A stretch of DNA of 64,000 nt from Bacteroidales bacterium (GCA_017458145.1 JAFTGA010000015.1:115046-179045); one strand, 5' to 3'; positions 47,581-57,182 are shown, counted from the stretch's first letter. Numbers and translations are program-made. Notes: generated by a model not told the origin, from the sequence alone.

Positions 47581-49476
47581 TTACTGCAGGAGTTTCTCGC
47601 TGCGGGCGATGAAATCTGCGAGGGCCTTGCCCTTGAGCATGCCGTTGCCGAGCAGGGCGAGGTCGACGACCTGGCGCAGGAGTTCATTCTCCCTGGCGAA
47701 GTCGGCGGCGGCCGTGTCTGCGGCCTCTTTCTTGCCGCCCCAGATCTTGGCGATCAGCGGATTCTCCATATTGACGAGGATGTTGTAGGCCTCGGGCAGG
47801 GAGCCGTAGAAGTTCATTCCGCCGCCCAGAGCGCTCATCTCGCGATAGCGGCGCATGAACTCGCTCTGGGTGATGAGTACCGGCGCGGCGCTCCCGCCGA
47901 GGTTCTGCGCTTCGACCATATAGTCGTTGCCTTCCGGCAGGACGGCTTTGAAGAGCTCTTCGAGCGTCTTCTTGTCGTCGTCGCTCATCTCGGGCTTGAC
48001 CTTCTCCTCCTTCGGAATCAGGTTGTCCACGGAGTCGCTGTCCACGCGGGCGAAACGGGTCTTCTCAACCTTGTTCTCAAGCAGGCCGACGAAGTGGCTG
48101 TCCAGCTCGCAGTCCATCAGCAGGACGTCGTAGCCCTGGTTCTTGGCGGCTTCAATCCAGCTGTACTGCTCCGCCGGCTTCGTAGCGTAGAGATAGACCA
48201 CCGTCTGGTCCTTGTCCGTCTGGGCGGGGGCGATGGCGGTGCGGTAGTCCTCCAGGCTGAAATATTTGCCGTCGGTGTTCTTGAGCAGGGCGAACTTGAG
48301 GGCGCGCTCGCAGAACTTCTCGTCGGAGAGCATGCCGTATTCGATGAAGAGCTTGATGTTGTCCCACTTCTGCTCGAACTGCCCGCGCTGCTCCTTGAAG
48401 ATCTCCTCCAGCCGGTCGGCCACTTTCTTGGTGATGTAGGTGCTGATCTTCTTGACGTTGGCATCGCTCTGCAGGTAGCTGCGGCTGACGTTCAGGGGGA
48501 TGTCCGGAGAGTCGATCACGCCGTGCAGCAGGGTCAGGAAGTCCGGGACGATGTTGTCCACGTGCTCGGTGACGAACATCTGGTTGCAGTAGAGCTGGAT
48601 CTTGTTTTTGTCGATGGCCATCCGCTCCTTGATCTTCGGGAAGTAGAGCACGCCGGTCAGCGTGAAGGGATAGTCCACGTTGAGGTGGATCCAGAACATC
48701 GGTTCCTCCTCCATCGGGTAGAGTTCCCGGTAGAACTTGAGGTAGTCTTCGTCCTTGAGCTCGGACGGGGCCTTGGTCCAGATCGGCTCGATGCTGTTGA
48801 TGACGTTGTCCTCGTCGGTCTCCACGCTCTTGCCGTCCTTCCATTCGGTCTTCTTGCCGAAGACCACCGGGACGGGCATGAACTTGCAGTACTTGCCGAG
48901 CAGCTGGCTGATGCGTCCCTTGGCGGCGAACTCCTCGGAGTCGTCGTCCAGATACAGGGTGATCACGGTGCCGCGGTCCTCCTTCTTTCCTTCACCCATC
49001 GAATATTCCGGCGATCCGTCGCAGGACCAGGTCACGGCCTTGGCGCCTTCCTGCCAGCTGAGGGTGTCGATGGTGACCTTCTTGCTCACCATGAAGGCGG
49101 AGTAGAAGCCCAGGCCGAAGTGGCCGATGATGGAAGCCATCTGGTCCTTGTATTTCTCGAGGAATTCCCCGGCGGAAGAGAACGCGATCTGGTTGATGTA
49201 GCGGTCCACTTCCTCTTCGGTCATGCCGATGCCGCGGTCGATGATCTTGAGCGTCTTCTTTTTCTCGTCGAGCTCCACGCTGACCTTCAGTTCGCCGAGT
49301 TCGCCCTTGAAGTCCCCGCTGGAAGCGAGGGCCTTCATCTTCTGGGTGGCGTCCACCGCGTTGGCGACGAGCTCGCGCAGGAAGATTTCGTGGTCGGAAT
49401 AGAGGAATTGCTTGATCACCGGGAAGATGTTCTCGGTGGTCACGCCGATTTTGCCTTTAAGAGTCTTGGTTGCCAT
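47581..49476 (-). CDS. htpG: Molecular chaperone HtpG (Hsp90)
   Basis: A 631-residue Hsp90 homologue. The N-terminal GHKL ATPase has IFLRELVANAVDATQK (canonical SNASDA replaced by ANAVDA), IIDRGIGMTEEE and GHFGLGFYSAFMV; middle-domain motifs and the client region follow. It is somewhat shorter than many Bacteroidota HtpG (about 680 residues). The start at 49476 (MATKTLKGKIGVTTEN) was chosen on homology. A perfect 18-bp hairpin lies just upstream and no TAnnTTTG box was found. Confidence 0.95.
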   Translation of the reverse strand: MATKTLKGKIGVTTENIFPVIKQFLYSDHEIFLRELVANAVDATQKMKALASSGDFKGELGELKVSVELDEKKKTLKIIDRGIGMTEEEVDRYINQIAFSSAGEFLEKYKDQMASIIGHFGLGFYSAFMVSKKVTIDTLSWQEGAKAVTWSCDGSPEYSMGEGKKEDRGTVITLYLDDDSEEFAAKGRISQLLGKYCKFMPVPVVFGKKTEWKDGKSVETDEDNVINSIEPIWTKAPSELKDEDYLKFYRELYPMEEEPMFWIHLNVDYPFTLTGVLYFPKIKERMAIDKNKIQLYCNQMFVTEHVDNIVPDFLTLLHGVIDSPDIPLNVSRSYLQSDANVKKISTYITKKVADRLEEIFKEQRGQFEQKWDNIKLFIEYGMLSDEKFCERALKFALLKNTDGKYFSLEDYRTAIAPAQTDKDQTVVYLYATKPAEQYSWIEAAKNQGYDVLLMDCELDSHFVGLLENKVEKTRFARVDSDSVDNLIPKEEKVKPEMSDDDKKTLEELFKAVLPEGNDYMVEAQNLGGSAAPVLITQSEFMRRYREMSALGGGMNFYGSLPEAYNILVNMENPLIAKIWGGKKEAADTAAADFARENELLRQVVDLALLGNGMLKGKALADFIARSEKLLQ

Positions 49477-49493
49477 ATTTATACCTAATTTAT

Positions 49494-49532
49494 ATTCAAC
49501 AGGGTTGGCCCGACGGGCCAACCCTGTTGAAT
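49494..49532. terminator. Perfect 18-bp hairpin between AMP-ligase and htpG
   Basis: Arms 49494-49511 and 49515-49532 (ATTCAACAGGGTTGGCCC and its complement) with a 3-base loop. Position fits a terminator for the upstream AMP-ligase gene on the minus strand, but a T run is weak; it also lies 18 bases before the htpG start, so it could be regulatory. It is not the CIRCE sequence. Confidence 0.6.
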
Positions 49533-49561
49533 CAAATGCCGTTCCAGTGACAAAATGTCAA

Positions 49562-51208
49562 TTATTTGTACAGGAAACGCTTGATGCTCATCTTCGGCGT
49601 CTTTTCGAACGGGACGAGCACCGGCTCGACTTTGGTGATCTTGCTGTAGGAAGGGAGGGAGCGGTTGGCGCCGACGCGGATCTTCTCCGGGAGGTCGGCC
49701 ACGGCCTCGTCGTCCAGGCCGGCGTTCTTGATGCCTTCCTTGTCGAGATAGACCAGGGCGACGATCTTGCCGGCGCGGTCCACCACGACGGATTCGCCCA
49801 CGAACGGCTGGTTGTTCACGATGGCTTCGAGCTCCTCCGGATAGACATTCTGTCCGTTGGCGGTCAGGATCATGCTCTTGGAGCGGCCCTTGATGAAAAT
49901 GTTGCCGTCCTTGTCCATGATGCCGAGGTCGCCGGTGCGCAGGAAACCGTCTTCGGTGAAGGCATTGGCGGACGCCTCCGGGTTCTTGAAATAGCCGATG
50001 GTGATGTTCTCGCCCTTGGCCTGGATCTCCCCGGCGATGTGCTGGGGATCCTCGGAGTCGATGCGGACGGTGGCGCAGTCCACGGCCTTGCCGCAGGAGC
50101 CCGGGACATATTTGGTCCAGTGCTCATAGGCGAGCAGCGGGCAGGCCTCGGTCATGCCGTAGCCCACGAGGTAGGGGAACTTGATCTTCTTGAAGATTTT
50201 CTCCACTTCCGGGTTGAGCGGGGCCCCGCCCATGATGAACTCCTGGACCTGGCCGCCGAAAGCCTGCACGAGGCCGTCCTTCACCTTCTTGTAAATGAGG
50301 CTGTTGAGACCGGGTACCTTGAGGGCGAACCGGACCGCCGGCTTATCGAGGGTGGGCTTGATCCTGGACTTGTAGATCTTCTCCATCACCAGGGGCACGG
50401 TGACGAGCAGGTAAGGCTTGACGTCGGCAAACGCCTTCAATAGCGTGGCGGGAGTCGGGGCCTTGCCGAGCCAGTAGATGGAGGTGCCGTTGCAGAGCGG
50501 GTAGATGAACTCGATCACCAGGCCGTACATGTGGGCCATCGGGAGCATCGAGACCATCTTGTCGCCGGCCGGGACGTGGCGCTGGCTGAAGTCCACGATG
50601 GCGCTGAAATTGCGGTGGATCAGCATCACGCCTTTCGGGTCGCCGGTGGACCCGGAGGTGTAGTTGATCGCGGCCATTTCATCCCAGTTGTCGGTCGGGA
50701 AGACGACGTCGCCGGGGCCGTATCCGCCGGGCCACTTGGCGGCGAACAGGACGTCCATTTCGTCGTAGGCCTCCCGGACTTCGTCATCGGCGGCGTAGAG
50801 CAGCTTCCAGCTGTCCACATCGACGGCAAGGCGCACCAGCGGCATCTTGGCGATGTCCATCTGGGCCCATTTGTCGGCGTTGGTGAACAGGGCGACGCTC
50901 TCGGAGTGGTGGGTCAGGAAGGTGGCGTTCGCCGGCGTGAAGTCCGACAGGAGCGGCACGATGACGGAGCGGTTGGTGACCACGGACATAAAGACCATCC
51001 CCAAGCGGGCGCCGTTCCGGGCGTAGAGGGCAATTTTGTCACCGTCCTTGATGCCGATTTTCTCGAAGACGAGATGGAATTTTTCGATTTGGGTGGCCAT
51101 CTGGCCGTAGGTGAAACTTTCGCCGTCGATATTGTTGAGTGCGGCTTTGTCCCAGAATTTGCGGGTGGCGTCCTGCAGACGCTCCAGATAGTGCGGATAA
51201 TTCTCCAT
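49562..51208 (-). CDS. Long-chain acyl-CoA synthetase-like AMP-forming ligase
   Basis: A 548-residue ANL-superfamily enzyme. The AMP motif is NYTSGSTGDPKGVM (about 185-198), followed by YGMTEACPLL, the GEIQAKGENITIGYFKNPE segment, the hinge RTGDLGIMDKDGN and the C-terminal KGRSKSMILTANGQNVYPEELE with the catalytic lysine near the end (TPKMSIKRF). It activates a fatty or other carboxylic acid as acyl-AMP and then CoA thioester. No signal peptide. It lies divergently from the HAD gene; neither has a clear promoter box in the 122-base gap 51209-51330. Confidence 0.92.
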   Translation of the reverse strand: MENYPHYLERLQDATRKFWDKAALNNIDGESFTYGQMATQIEKFHLVFEKIGIKDGDKIALYARNGARLGMVFMSVVTNRSVIVPLLSDFTPANATFLTHHSESVALFTNADKWAQMDIAKMPLVRLAVDVDSWKLLYAADDEVREAYDEMDVLFAAKWPGGYGPGDVVFPTDNWDEMAAINYTSGSTGDPKGVMLIHRNFSAIVDFSQRHVPAGDKMVSMLPMAHMYGLVIEFIYPLCNGTSIYWLGKAPTPATLLKAFADVKPYLLVTVPLVMEKIYKSRIKPTLDKPAVRFALKVPGLNSLIYKKVKDGLVQAFGGQVQEFIMGGAPLNPEVEKIFKKIKFPYLVGYGMTEACPLLAYEHWTKYVPGSCGKAVDCATVRIDSEDPQHIAGEIQAKGENITIGYFKNPEASANAFTEDGFLRTGDLGIMDKDGNIFIKGRSKSMILTANGQNVYPEELEAIVNNQPFVGESVVVDRAGKIVALVYLDKEGIKNAGLDDEAVADLPEKIRVGANRSLPSYSKITKVEPVLVPFEKTPKMSIKRFLYK

Positions 51209-51330
51209 TGTGCGGTTTTGATTTTAATGCTTAAAAATAATGGCCCGCCGCAATTTTTGCAATTCTCCGCGTGTGTATGTGGCGAATTATTCCGATATTT
51301 GGGGCGAAATATGATAATAAGTGGCAAACT

Positions 51331-52167
51331 ATGATGCAGAAAAAACCGATTGTCGCGCTGATATACGATTTTGACGGGACGCTCTCTCCGGGCAACATGC
51401 AGGAGTTCGGCTTCATCCAGGCCGTCGGAAAGACGGCCGACGAATTCTGGCGGATGAGCGACAGCATCGCCATCGGGCAGGATGCCTCCAATGTGCTCGC
51501 CTATATGAAACTGATGTTTGACGAGGCGCATCGCAACGGGATCCAGCTCCGCCGGGAGGACTTCCTCCGCTTCGGCCGGAACATCGAGCTTTTCGAAGGG
51601 GTGAAGGAGTGGTTCCGCCTGATCAACCGCTACGGCGATGCGCACGGTGTCCGCATCGAGCATTACATCAACTCTTCCGGGCTGAAGGAAATCATCGAGG
51701 GCAGTCCCATCGCGGACGAATTCAAGCACATATTTGCCGGGACCTTCATCTACGATGAAAACGGCGAGGCGCAGTGGCCCGGCATTGCCGTGGACTATAC
51801 GGCCAAGACGCAGTTCCTCTTCAAGATCAGCAAGGGCATTTTCAGCGCCCGGGACAACAAGCAGGTCAACGACTCGATGGCTGAAGACAAGAAGCGCATC
51901 CCCTTCACGCATATGATCTATTTCGGAGACGGCGACACCGACGTCCCCTGCATGAAGATCGTCGGGATGTTCGGAGGCCACTCCATCGCTGTCTTTGACC
52001 CGCAGAACGAGCGCAAGAAGGCCACGGCGGCGAAGCTCAAGCGCCAGGGCCGCGTGGCATTCGCCGTGCCGGCCGTCTATACCGAGGAGGGCGCTGCCTA
52101 TCGCGTAGTCACGGCCATCATCGACAAAATCAAAGCCGACTGGGTCCTCAGCCGGCTCTCGAAGTAA
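51331..52167 (+). CDS. HAD-superfamily hydrolase
   Basis: A protein of 278 residues (tandem ATGs at 51331 and 51334). Motif I is IYDFDGTLSPG near the N-terminus, motif II is INSSG (about 108), and motif IV is IYFGDGDTDVP (about 202). The long cap between motifs I and II resembles phosphoserine phosphatase-like HAD members. Substrate unknown. It is followed by a palindromic repeat. Confidence 0.85.
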   Translation: MMQKKPIVALIYDFDGTLSPGNMQEFGFIQAVGKTADEFWRMSDSIAIGQDASNVLAYMKLMFDEAHRNGIQLRREDFLRFGRNIELFEGVKEWFRLINRYGDAHGVRIEHYINSSGLKEIIEGSPIADEFKHIFAGTFIYDENGEAQWPGIAVDYTAKTQFLFKISKGIFSARDNKQVNDSMAEDKKRIPFTHMIYFGDGDTDVPCMKIVGMFGGHSIAVFDPQNERKKATAAKLKRQGRVAFAVPAVYTEEGAAYRVVTAIIDKIKADWVLSRLSK

Positions 52168-52168
52168 T

Positions 52169-52192
52169 CCGTCATTCCCGGCTGAATTCCGC
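52169..52192 (+). repeat. Degenerate palindromic interspersed element
   Basis: CCGTCATTCCCGG then CTGAATTCCGC resembles the outer parts of the 24707 element with a damaged centre. The remaining sequence up to 52324 has no gene that I can support. Confidence 0.5.
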
Positions 52193-52324
52193 GGCCGGCA
52201 CGGCGGCCATCCACTGCAGGCACTCCGGCTCCGCCTGGTAGTTGGACGGAGAGGAATCTTGTTTTCATAACTGGGGACCGTTGAATTCCTGGTAAAGATA
52301 GGGAAAAGTGCGGGGATTATTTTT

Positions 52325-52332
52325 TATATTTG
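52325..52332 (+). promoter_or_regulatory. -7 box for rubredoxin-patatin unit
   Basis: TATATTTG, 19 bases before the rubredoxin ATG. No -33 match. Confidence 0.5.
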
Positions 52333-52351
52333 TAAGACAAACTACGAAGCA

Positions 52352-52510
52352 ATGAAGAAATACGTTTGCAATGTCTGCGGCTATGAGTATGATCCCGCCG
52401 TCGGCGATCCGGACAACGGCATCGCCCCCGGCACCGCGTTCGAGGATCTTCCCGAAGATTTCGTCTGCCCGCTCTGCGGCGTAGGAAAGGAAGATTTCAG
52501 CGAAGCATAG
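52352..52510 (+). CDS. Rubredoxin
   Basis: A 52-residue protein: two Cys-x2-Cys knuckles, [10 protein letters not shown] (Cys6, Cys9) and [11 protein letters not shown] (Cys39, Cys42), which bind one iron, with the usual [19 protein letters not shown] middle in shorter parts. It is a small electron carrier used in anaerobes for peroxide and superoxide detoxification and other redox chemistry. No start upstream fits better. It is 7 bases ahead of the patatin gene and probably co-transcribed with it. Confidence 0.97.
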   Translation: MKKYVCNVCGYEYDPAVGDPDNGIAPGTAFEDLPEDFVCPLCGVGKEDFSEA

Positions 52511-52517
52511 TCCGCCT

Positions 52518-54938
52518 ATGAAGCGTTTGTTCGCACTGTTGCTCGTTTGCTGCTCCGTCGCGGCTTTCGGGCAGAATCATCTTGCAATGGAGAGCACCGA
52601 TCCGGTCGGTGATTCCCTGGCCATTGCCAAAGTCCGGGCCCGGATGGACTCCATCCGCCGGCACCGTCCCACCGTCGCGGTCGTGCTGGGTGGCGGCGGG
52701 GCGCGCGGCATGGCCCACCTGGGCGTGCTGCGCTATATGGAAGAACTCGGCATCCCGGTGGACCTGATTGGCGGCACGAGCATGGGCGGCCTGGTCGCCG
52801 GCCTGTACTCCTTCGGCTACGGCCAGGCGTATCTGGATTCCCTCGTCCGGGCTATCGACTGGAGCGTGATGATGTCCGACCGCGTCCCGGATTCCTACCA
52901 GAGCTACCGGGTCCGCAAGGACAAGGAGCGCTTTGCCATCAACATTCCGTTCCACTACGCCGACAGCGAGGCGGAGGCCCGCCTGCGCAAGCAGTATGAG
53001 ATGGTATCCAAGTCCTACGACAAGGTGAACACCCGCAGTGCCGACATGGGGCAGGAAGCCCTCAACAAGATCGGCCTCGGGCTCCCGGACGGATTCCTCT
53101 TCGGGTTCAATGTGCGCAACACCCTCTCGTCCGTGTCCGTGGGCTATCAGGATTCCCTGTCGTTTGCCGACCTGCCCATCCCGTTCTACTGCGTGGCTTC
53201 CGAGATGGTGTCCATGAAGGAGAAGAACTGGACGTCGGGCAACGTGGTGGACGCGATGCGCTCCACCATGGCCATCCCGCTGTACTTCCGCCCGGTGCGG
53301 CTCGGGAACGAGGTGCTGGCCGACGGCGGCACGCGTAACAACTTCCCCGCCGACATCGCCAAGGCGATGGGAGCGGACATCATCATCGGCTCCGAGATGC
53401 CGACGCCCCGCGACCTGACGGACCTGAACTCCCTGGCGAGCCTGGCGATGCAGAACATCACGATGATGTCCAGCGAGTCGGCCGCCGCCAACAGGAAGTT
53501 GACGGATATCCTGCTCCAGCATCCGTTGCCGGGCTACAATATGCTTTCCTTCGACAAGGAGAGCGTGGCGAATATCATCGAACTGGGGTACGAGAAAGCC
53601 CGGGAGGACAGTGCCGCCTTCGCGGCCATCGCCCGGCGCGTCGGCGCCCCGGTTCCGGTGCGGCGGCATTCCCACGCGACGGATATCAGCAATCGGGAAA
53701 TCCTCGTGAGCGAGGTCCGCGTGTCCGGCGTCACCGAAAGGGAGCAGAAATACCTGCTGCCGTCGCTCTTCCTGGAAAAGGACGGGCTGTATTCCCGTGC
53801 GGACATCGAGCGGGTGCTGGCCACGATCTACGGCACCCGCGCGTTCGAGTCCGTGACCTATCGCCTGGAAGGCGCACAGGAGCCCTATGTGCTCGTGTTC
53901 GACTGCCAGCGCGGACAGGTCAACGAGATGAGCGCGGGCATCCACATCGACAACGACGAGGTCGTCTATGCGTCGTTCCGCCTGGGCCTCGGGACCCGGC
54001 GGCTGTCCGGCTGGCGCTTCGTCACGGAAGCGAAACTCGGCGCGGCCGCCTCGCTCAGCGTGGATTTTTCCTACAAGCCCCTGCACCGCCTGCCGGCGCT
54101 GGGCGTCAGCGCCCGTGTCGGGTATCTGAACCTCATGTACACGGATGCCGGGAAGGATGCCAAGATCAAGGCGGTCAACACGCGGCTCAATGCTTATCTG
54201 GAGGACTCCCACATGGTCAACGGCCTGTTCCGGCTCGGCGTGTCCTGGGACCAGGAGCCGTTCGAGAATTACCTCGATGAGATAATCTCCTGGAAGGGAT
54301 CGGATTTCAAGAGCAACTGGGTGTCCGCCTTCGCGCAGTTCAGATATGATACCTTCGATGACGGTTATTTCCCGTCCAAGGGCTTCCAGTTCGGCGTCAA
54401 TGCCCGCTATGTGTTCGCGGGCTATTCCACGTATCTGGAGGATTATGAGTCATTTGAACCCTACGAGGGGCCGGTCCGGCCGTACCTGTCGGCTGTGGCC
54501 AACGTGGCGGGCGCCATCCCGCTGGGGACTTCCCTGGTCCTGCAGCCTGCGGCGTGGCTCGGCTGGGCTTCGGCTTATTCGGGTCAGATGAATTTCGTGC
54601 ACGGTGTCGTGGTCGGCGGCACGCAGGCGGGCCGGTATATGGAAAACCAGATTCCGTTCTTCGGATTCAGTACCAGTTTCCATGTTTCCGAGCATCTGTC
54701 GGCGGTAGGGCAGGTGGACCTGCGCTACAAGTTCGGCCATGCCAACTATGCCACCGTCCGCGGCGGCGTGATGCACCGCAGCGACAGCTTCGGGACCTTC
54801 TTCAAGGACCCGCTCGGGGCGTATGCCTTCGGCCTGGAATATGGCCGCAAGACCATCGTCGGGCCGCTCCGCGCCGGGGTCAGCTGGTGCAACGCCTCCG
54901 GCTTCGGCGCGACGCTGTCATTCGGAATGAATTTCTGA
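52518..54938 (+). CDS. Patatin-like phospholipase fused to POTRA and outer-membrane barrel
   Basis: An 806-residue protein with a signal peptide (LFALLLVCCSVAAFGQ). The patatin domain has the oxyanion loop GGGGARG (58-64), nucleophile GTSMG (Ser88) and catalytic Asp in ADGGTRNN (about 270). A POTRA-like segment (ILVSEVRVSGVTEREQ, about 395-465) and a C-terminal barrel of about 16 strands ending in GMNF follow, as in PlpD-type (type Vd) or Bacteroidota patatin-Omp85 proteins. It is probably a lipase displayed at or tethered to the outer membrane. It converges on the DUF3298 gene with a 12-base gap and no clear terminator. Confidence 0.92.
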   Translation: MKRLFALLLVCCSVAAFGQNHLAMESTDPVGDSLAIAKVRARMDSIRRHRPTVAVVLGGGGARGMAHLGVLRYMEELGIPVDLIGGTSMGGLVAGLYSFGYGQAYLDSLVRAIDWSVMMSDRVPDSYQSYRVRKDKERFAINIPFHYADSEAEARLRKQYEMVSKSYDKVNTRSADMGQEALNKIGLGLPDGFLFGFNVRNTLSSVSVGYQDSLSFADLPIPFYCVASEMVSMKEKNWTSGNVVDAMRSTMAIPLYFRPVRLGNEVLADGGTRNNFPADIAKAMGADIIIGSEMPTPRDLTDLNSLASLAMQNITMMSSESAAANRKLTDILLQHPLPGYNMLSFDKESVANIIELGYEKAREDSAAFAAIARRVGAPVPVRRHSHATDISNREILVSEVRVSGVTEREQKYLLPSLFLEKDGLYSRADIERVLATIYGTRAFESVTYRLEGAQEPYVLVFDCQRGQVNEMSAGIHIDNDEVVYASFRLGLGTRRLSGWRFVTEAKLGAAASLSVDFSYKPLHRLPALGVSARVGYLNLMYTDAGKDAKIKAVNTRLNAYLEDSHMVNGLFRLGVSWDQEPFENYLDEIISWKGSDFKSNWVSAFAQFRYDTFDDGYFPSKGFQFGVNARYVFAGYSTYLEDYESFEPYEGPVRPYLSAVANVAGAIPLGTSLVLQPAAWLGWASAYSGQMNFVHGVVVGGTQAGRYMENQIPFFGFSTSFHVSEHLSAVGQVDLRYKFGHANYATVRGGVMHRSDSFGTFFKDPLGAYAFGLEYGRKTIVGPLRAGVSWCNASGFGATLSFGMNF

Positions 54939-54950
54939 TCCGGCTGCCGC

Positions 54951-55724
54951 TTATTTCAGCAGGAAGGGCTCCAGCTGGCCCCAGGTCAGCTCCACTGCCA
55001 CGACGCCCATCGCGTAGGGGGCGATCTCATAGGGGTTGAAGTGCCAGCAGACACCCTCGTCGCTGACGGAGAAATTGCCGTTGGGATGCGGGTCTCCGTA
55101 CATCGCGTCTGCGGTCTCTTCATCTTCCTCGAAGACCTCCACCGCGGCATCATGCAGCAGGTCGGCGATCTCGTCCTCGCGGCTCATGTCGAGGAAGTCC
55201 GCTTCTTTCACCTGAAGCCCGGTGGCCAGGTCAAACACGAGGTGCGTCTCGCCGTACATTCCGTGGGCGCCGCCCTCGTAGTCGCTGGCGGAGGAGCAGT
55301 AGGTCTGCCAGTTGCGCTGCTTGCACGCGGTCGTGAAAGCACCGGAGACGGAATACTCCCAGTTGTACATCCAGCCCTCTTCCTCCAGGTCCAGGCTCTC
55401 CTGGAGCTCCTCCACGTCGGTCCGGTAGCCGGCGCTGTAGATCTCCATCCAGCGCTTGCATGCTTCGGGCACGCTCATCCCGTCTTCCGCATTGTCGTAC
55501 AGCAGGTCGCTGACGATCGCGGCGTTGATCCGGCCGGTCACGTCCGCCGGCAGCCCGCCGGTGATGTACTCGACGGCATAGTCTGCGGAAAGGCCGGTCT
55601 CGGAGCCCTCCTTCAGGGGGAGGAAAAGTTCATCGGAGGCCATGGCGGTCTTCATCTCGTGGGTGCAACCTGCCAGCAGCAGGACCGCGGCGGACGCCGC
55701 CGCAACAAAACGGATACTTCTCAT
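54951..55724 (-). CDS. DUF3298-family lipoprotein
   Basis: A 257-residue protein with lipobox LLAGC (Cys20) and a DUF4163/DUF3298-type fold resembling the extracytoplasmic part of RsiV. The segment YEGGAHGMYGETHLVFDLATG and the terminal PYAMGVVAVELTWGQLEPFL in shorter parts are typical. RsiV binds lysozyme, but function in Bacteroidota members is not established and I do not assign one. Last gene of a minus-strand unit with tlpA-like and DUF1295 genes (3-base gap). Confidence 0.8.
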   Translation of the reverse strand: MRSIRFVAAASAAVLLLAGCTHEMKTAMASDELFLPLKEGSETGLSADYAVEYITGGLPADVTGRINAAIVSDLLYDNAEDGMSVPEACKRWMEIYSAGYRTDVEELQESLDLEEEGWMYNWEYSVSGAFTTACKQRNWQTYCSSASDYEGGAHGMYGETHLVFDLATGLQVKEADFLDMSREDEIADLLHDAAVEVFEEDEETADAMYGDPHPNGNFSVSDEGVCWHFNPYEIAPYAMGVVAVELTWGQLEPFLLK

Positions 55725-55727
55725 AAG

Positions 55728-56666
55728 CTATTCTTGATACTTTCTTCCGGGGAAAAACTTGTTGACTTTCTGGCAATAACGCTTGTACTCCGGGTACTTT
55801 CCGCTGCTGATGTCTTCGGCAAAGGCGGCGCTGCCCAGGAAGAGGACCACGAGCAGCAGGGCGCCGACGGCGCTCCAGTTGAAGACGCCGATGCCGGCGG
55901 CCACGGAGAAGAAGTAGCAGGAGATCCAGGTGCCCTGCTCCGCGAAATAGTTCGGATGGCGGCTGCGGCTCCACAGTCCCGTGGTGTTGAACCCCTTGTT
56001 GTACGGGGCGGGGAGGTCCTCCAGCTTGCGGCCCTGCCCGATCATCGCCCACTTGGCGGTCTGGAAGCGCCACTGCTGCTCGTCGGCGAGGGACTCCAGG
56101 CAGATGAACCCGGCCATCAGCGCGAACGCCACCCAGTCCAGCCAGCCCATCGGCACGCCGGAGCCCATGCAGACCAGGGCGGGGAAGGTGGTCATCAGCA
56201 CCAGCGCATTCTGGTAGATACAGATGAAGAAGAGGTTGAAGAGCGTCCATTTCCAGCGCGGCTGGAACTCCTTCTTGGCGCGGAGCACCGCCCAGCGGTA
56301 GTCCTCCTCGCCCTCCCAGAACTTGAGCCGGTAGGCGCCCTTGCGGGCGAAATTGAAGGTCAGGCGGCATCCCCAGACGGTGGCGAGCATCGCGATGGCG
56401 ACCAGCCGCGGCTCCAGGCCGCCGCGCACGGCGATGACCCAGGTGTAGGCGATGGGGAGCAGGCTCCAGAGTTTGTCCATCTGGCTGTTGTTGCGGGAGA
56501 GCTCACCCACGGCGAAGCAGTACAGGGCGCTGCATCCGGCGATGATCAGCAGGATCCTGAGGGTGGCGAGCTGGTTGGGATCGAGCGCGGGCCCGACGAA
56601 GATATAGAGCAGGGGACAGACGATGACCGACAGGCCGATCAGCAGGGCCATGGGGGCGATTTTCAT
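55728..56666 (-). CDS. DUF1295 / steroid 5-alpha-reductase-like membrane protein
   Basis: A 312-residue integral membrane protein with about seven hydrophobic segments. The C-terminal GLWSRSRHPNYFAEQGTWIS is the NADPH-binding signature of this family (also seen in isoprenylcysteine methyltransferase relatives). The start at 56666 (MKIAPMALLIG) was chosen since the upstream extension has no similarity. Substrate unknown. It lies 23 bases after the tlpA-like gene. Confidence 0.85.
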   Translation of the reverse strand: MKIAPMALLIGLSVIVCPLLYIFVGPALDPNQLATLRILLIIAGCSALYCFAVGELSRNNSQMDKLWSLLPIAYTWVIAVRGGLEPRLVAIAMLATVWGCRLTFNFARKGAYRLKFWEGEEDYRWAVLRAKKEFQPRWKWTLFNLFFICIYQNALVLMTTFPALVCMGSGVPMGWLDWVAFALMAGFICLESLADEQQWRFQTAKWAMIGQGRKLEDLPAPYNKGFNTTGLWSRSRHPNYFAEQGTWISCYFFSVAAGIGVFNWSAVGALLLVVLFLGSAAFAEDISSGKYPEYKRYCQKVNKFFPGRKYQE

Positions 56667-56689
56667 TTCCGGAAGGTTTTGTGATGGAT

Positions 56690-57157
56690 TTATTTCTTCT
56701 TGAGGGCGGACTCGATCTCTTTGAGCATTGCCTCTCCCTGGTAGCCGATGAAGGGCTTGGAGCGGGTGCCGTCCCGGCCCACGATGACATAGGTCGGGAA
56801 GGCGTTGGAGCCGATCTGGGAGTAGATGGCGCCGAGCTGGGCGTCCGTCAGGTAATAATGGTCGCCGTGAATGTCCGGGATCATCTTCTCCCAGGTGGCC
56901 CTGGGGGAAGTCCCGCTGGTGATATAGACGAACCTGACGCCTTTCAGGCGGCTGTCCTTGAGCGGCTCCATCTCCTGCATCGCGCGTTTGCAGGGGCCGC
57001 ACCAGGTGGCCCAGAAATCCACCAGGACCACCTCGCCCGGGTAGTCGGCAAGGATCGTGTCCAGCAATTTGTCATCCGCGACCTTCGGGGTCTCTTTGAC
57101 TTGGGAAGCCGGCCCGGCGGAGAGGGCCAGCAGCAACAGGAGGAGGAGCTTCTTCAT
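56690..57157 (-). CDS. TlpA-like thioredoxin-fold protein, exported
   Basis: A 155-residue protein with a signal peptide (LLLLLLLALSAGPASQ) and a thioredoxin fold: VVLVDFWATWCGPCKRAM with redox Cys53 and Cys56, and the cis-Pro segment NAFPTYVIVGRDG. It is a periplasmic thiol-disulfide protein, probably a reductant or disulfide isomerase. It heads the minus-strand unit and has its own -7 box. Confidence 0.9.
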   Translation of the reverse strand: MKKLLLLLLLALSAGPASQVKETPKVADDKLLDTILADYPGEVVLVDFWATWCGPCKRAMQEMEPLKDSRLKGVRFVYITSGTSPRATWEKMIPDIHGDHYYLTDAQLGAIYSQIGSNAFPTYVIVGRDGTRSKPFIGYQGEAMLKEIESALKKK

Positions 57158-57174
57158 AATATGCGTATTTCCTG

Positions 57175-57182
57175 CAAATATA
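57175..57182 (-). promoter_or_regulatory. -7 box of the tlpA-like unit
   Basis: Reads TATATTTG on the minus strand, 17 bases before the ATG at 57157 and directly after the rpmE terminator. Confidence 0.5.

Noticed and set aside
49494-49532. CIRCE heat-shock operator before htpG
   Set aside because: The inverted repeat is not related to TTAGCACTC-N9-GAGTGCTAA and has a 3-base loop.
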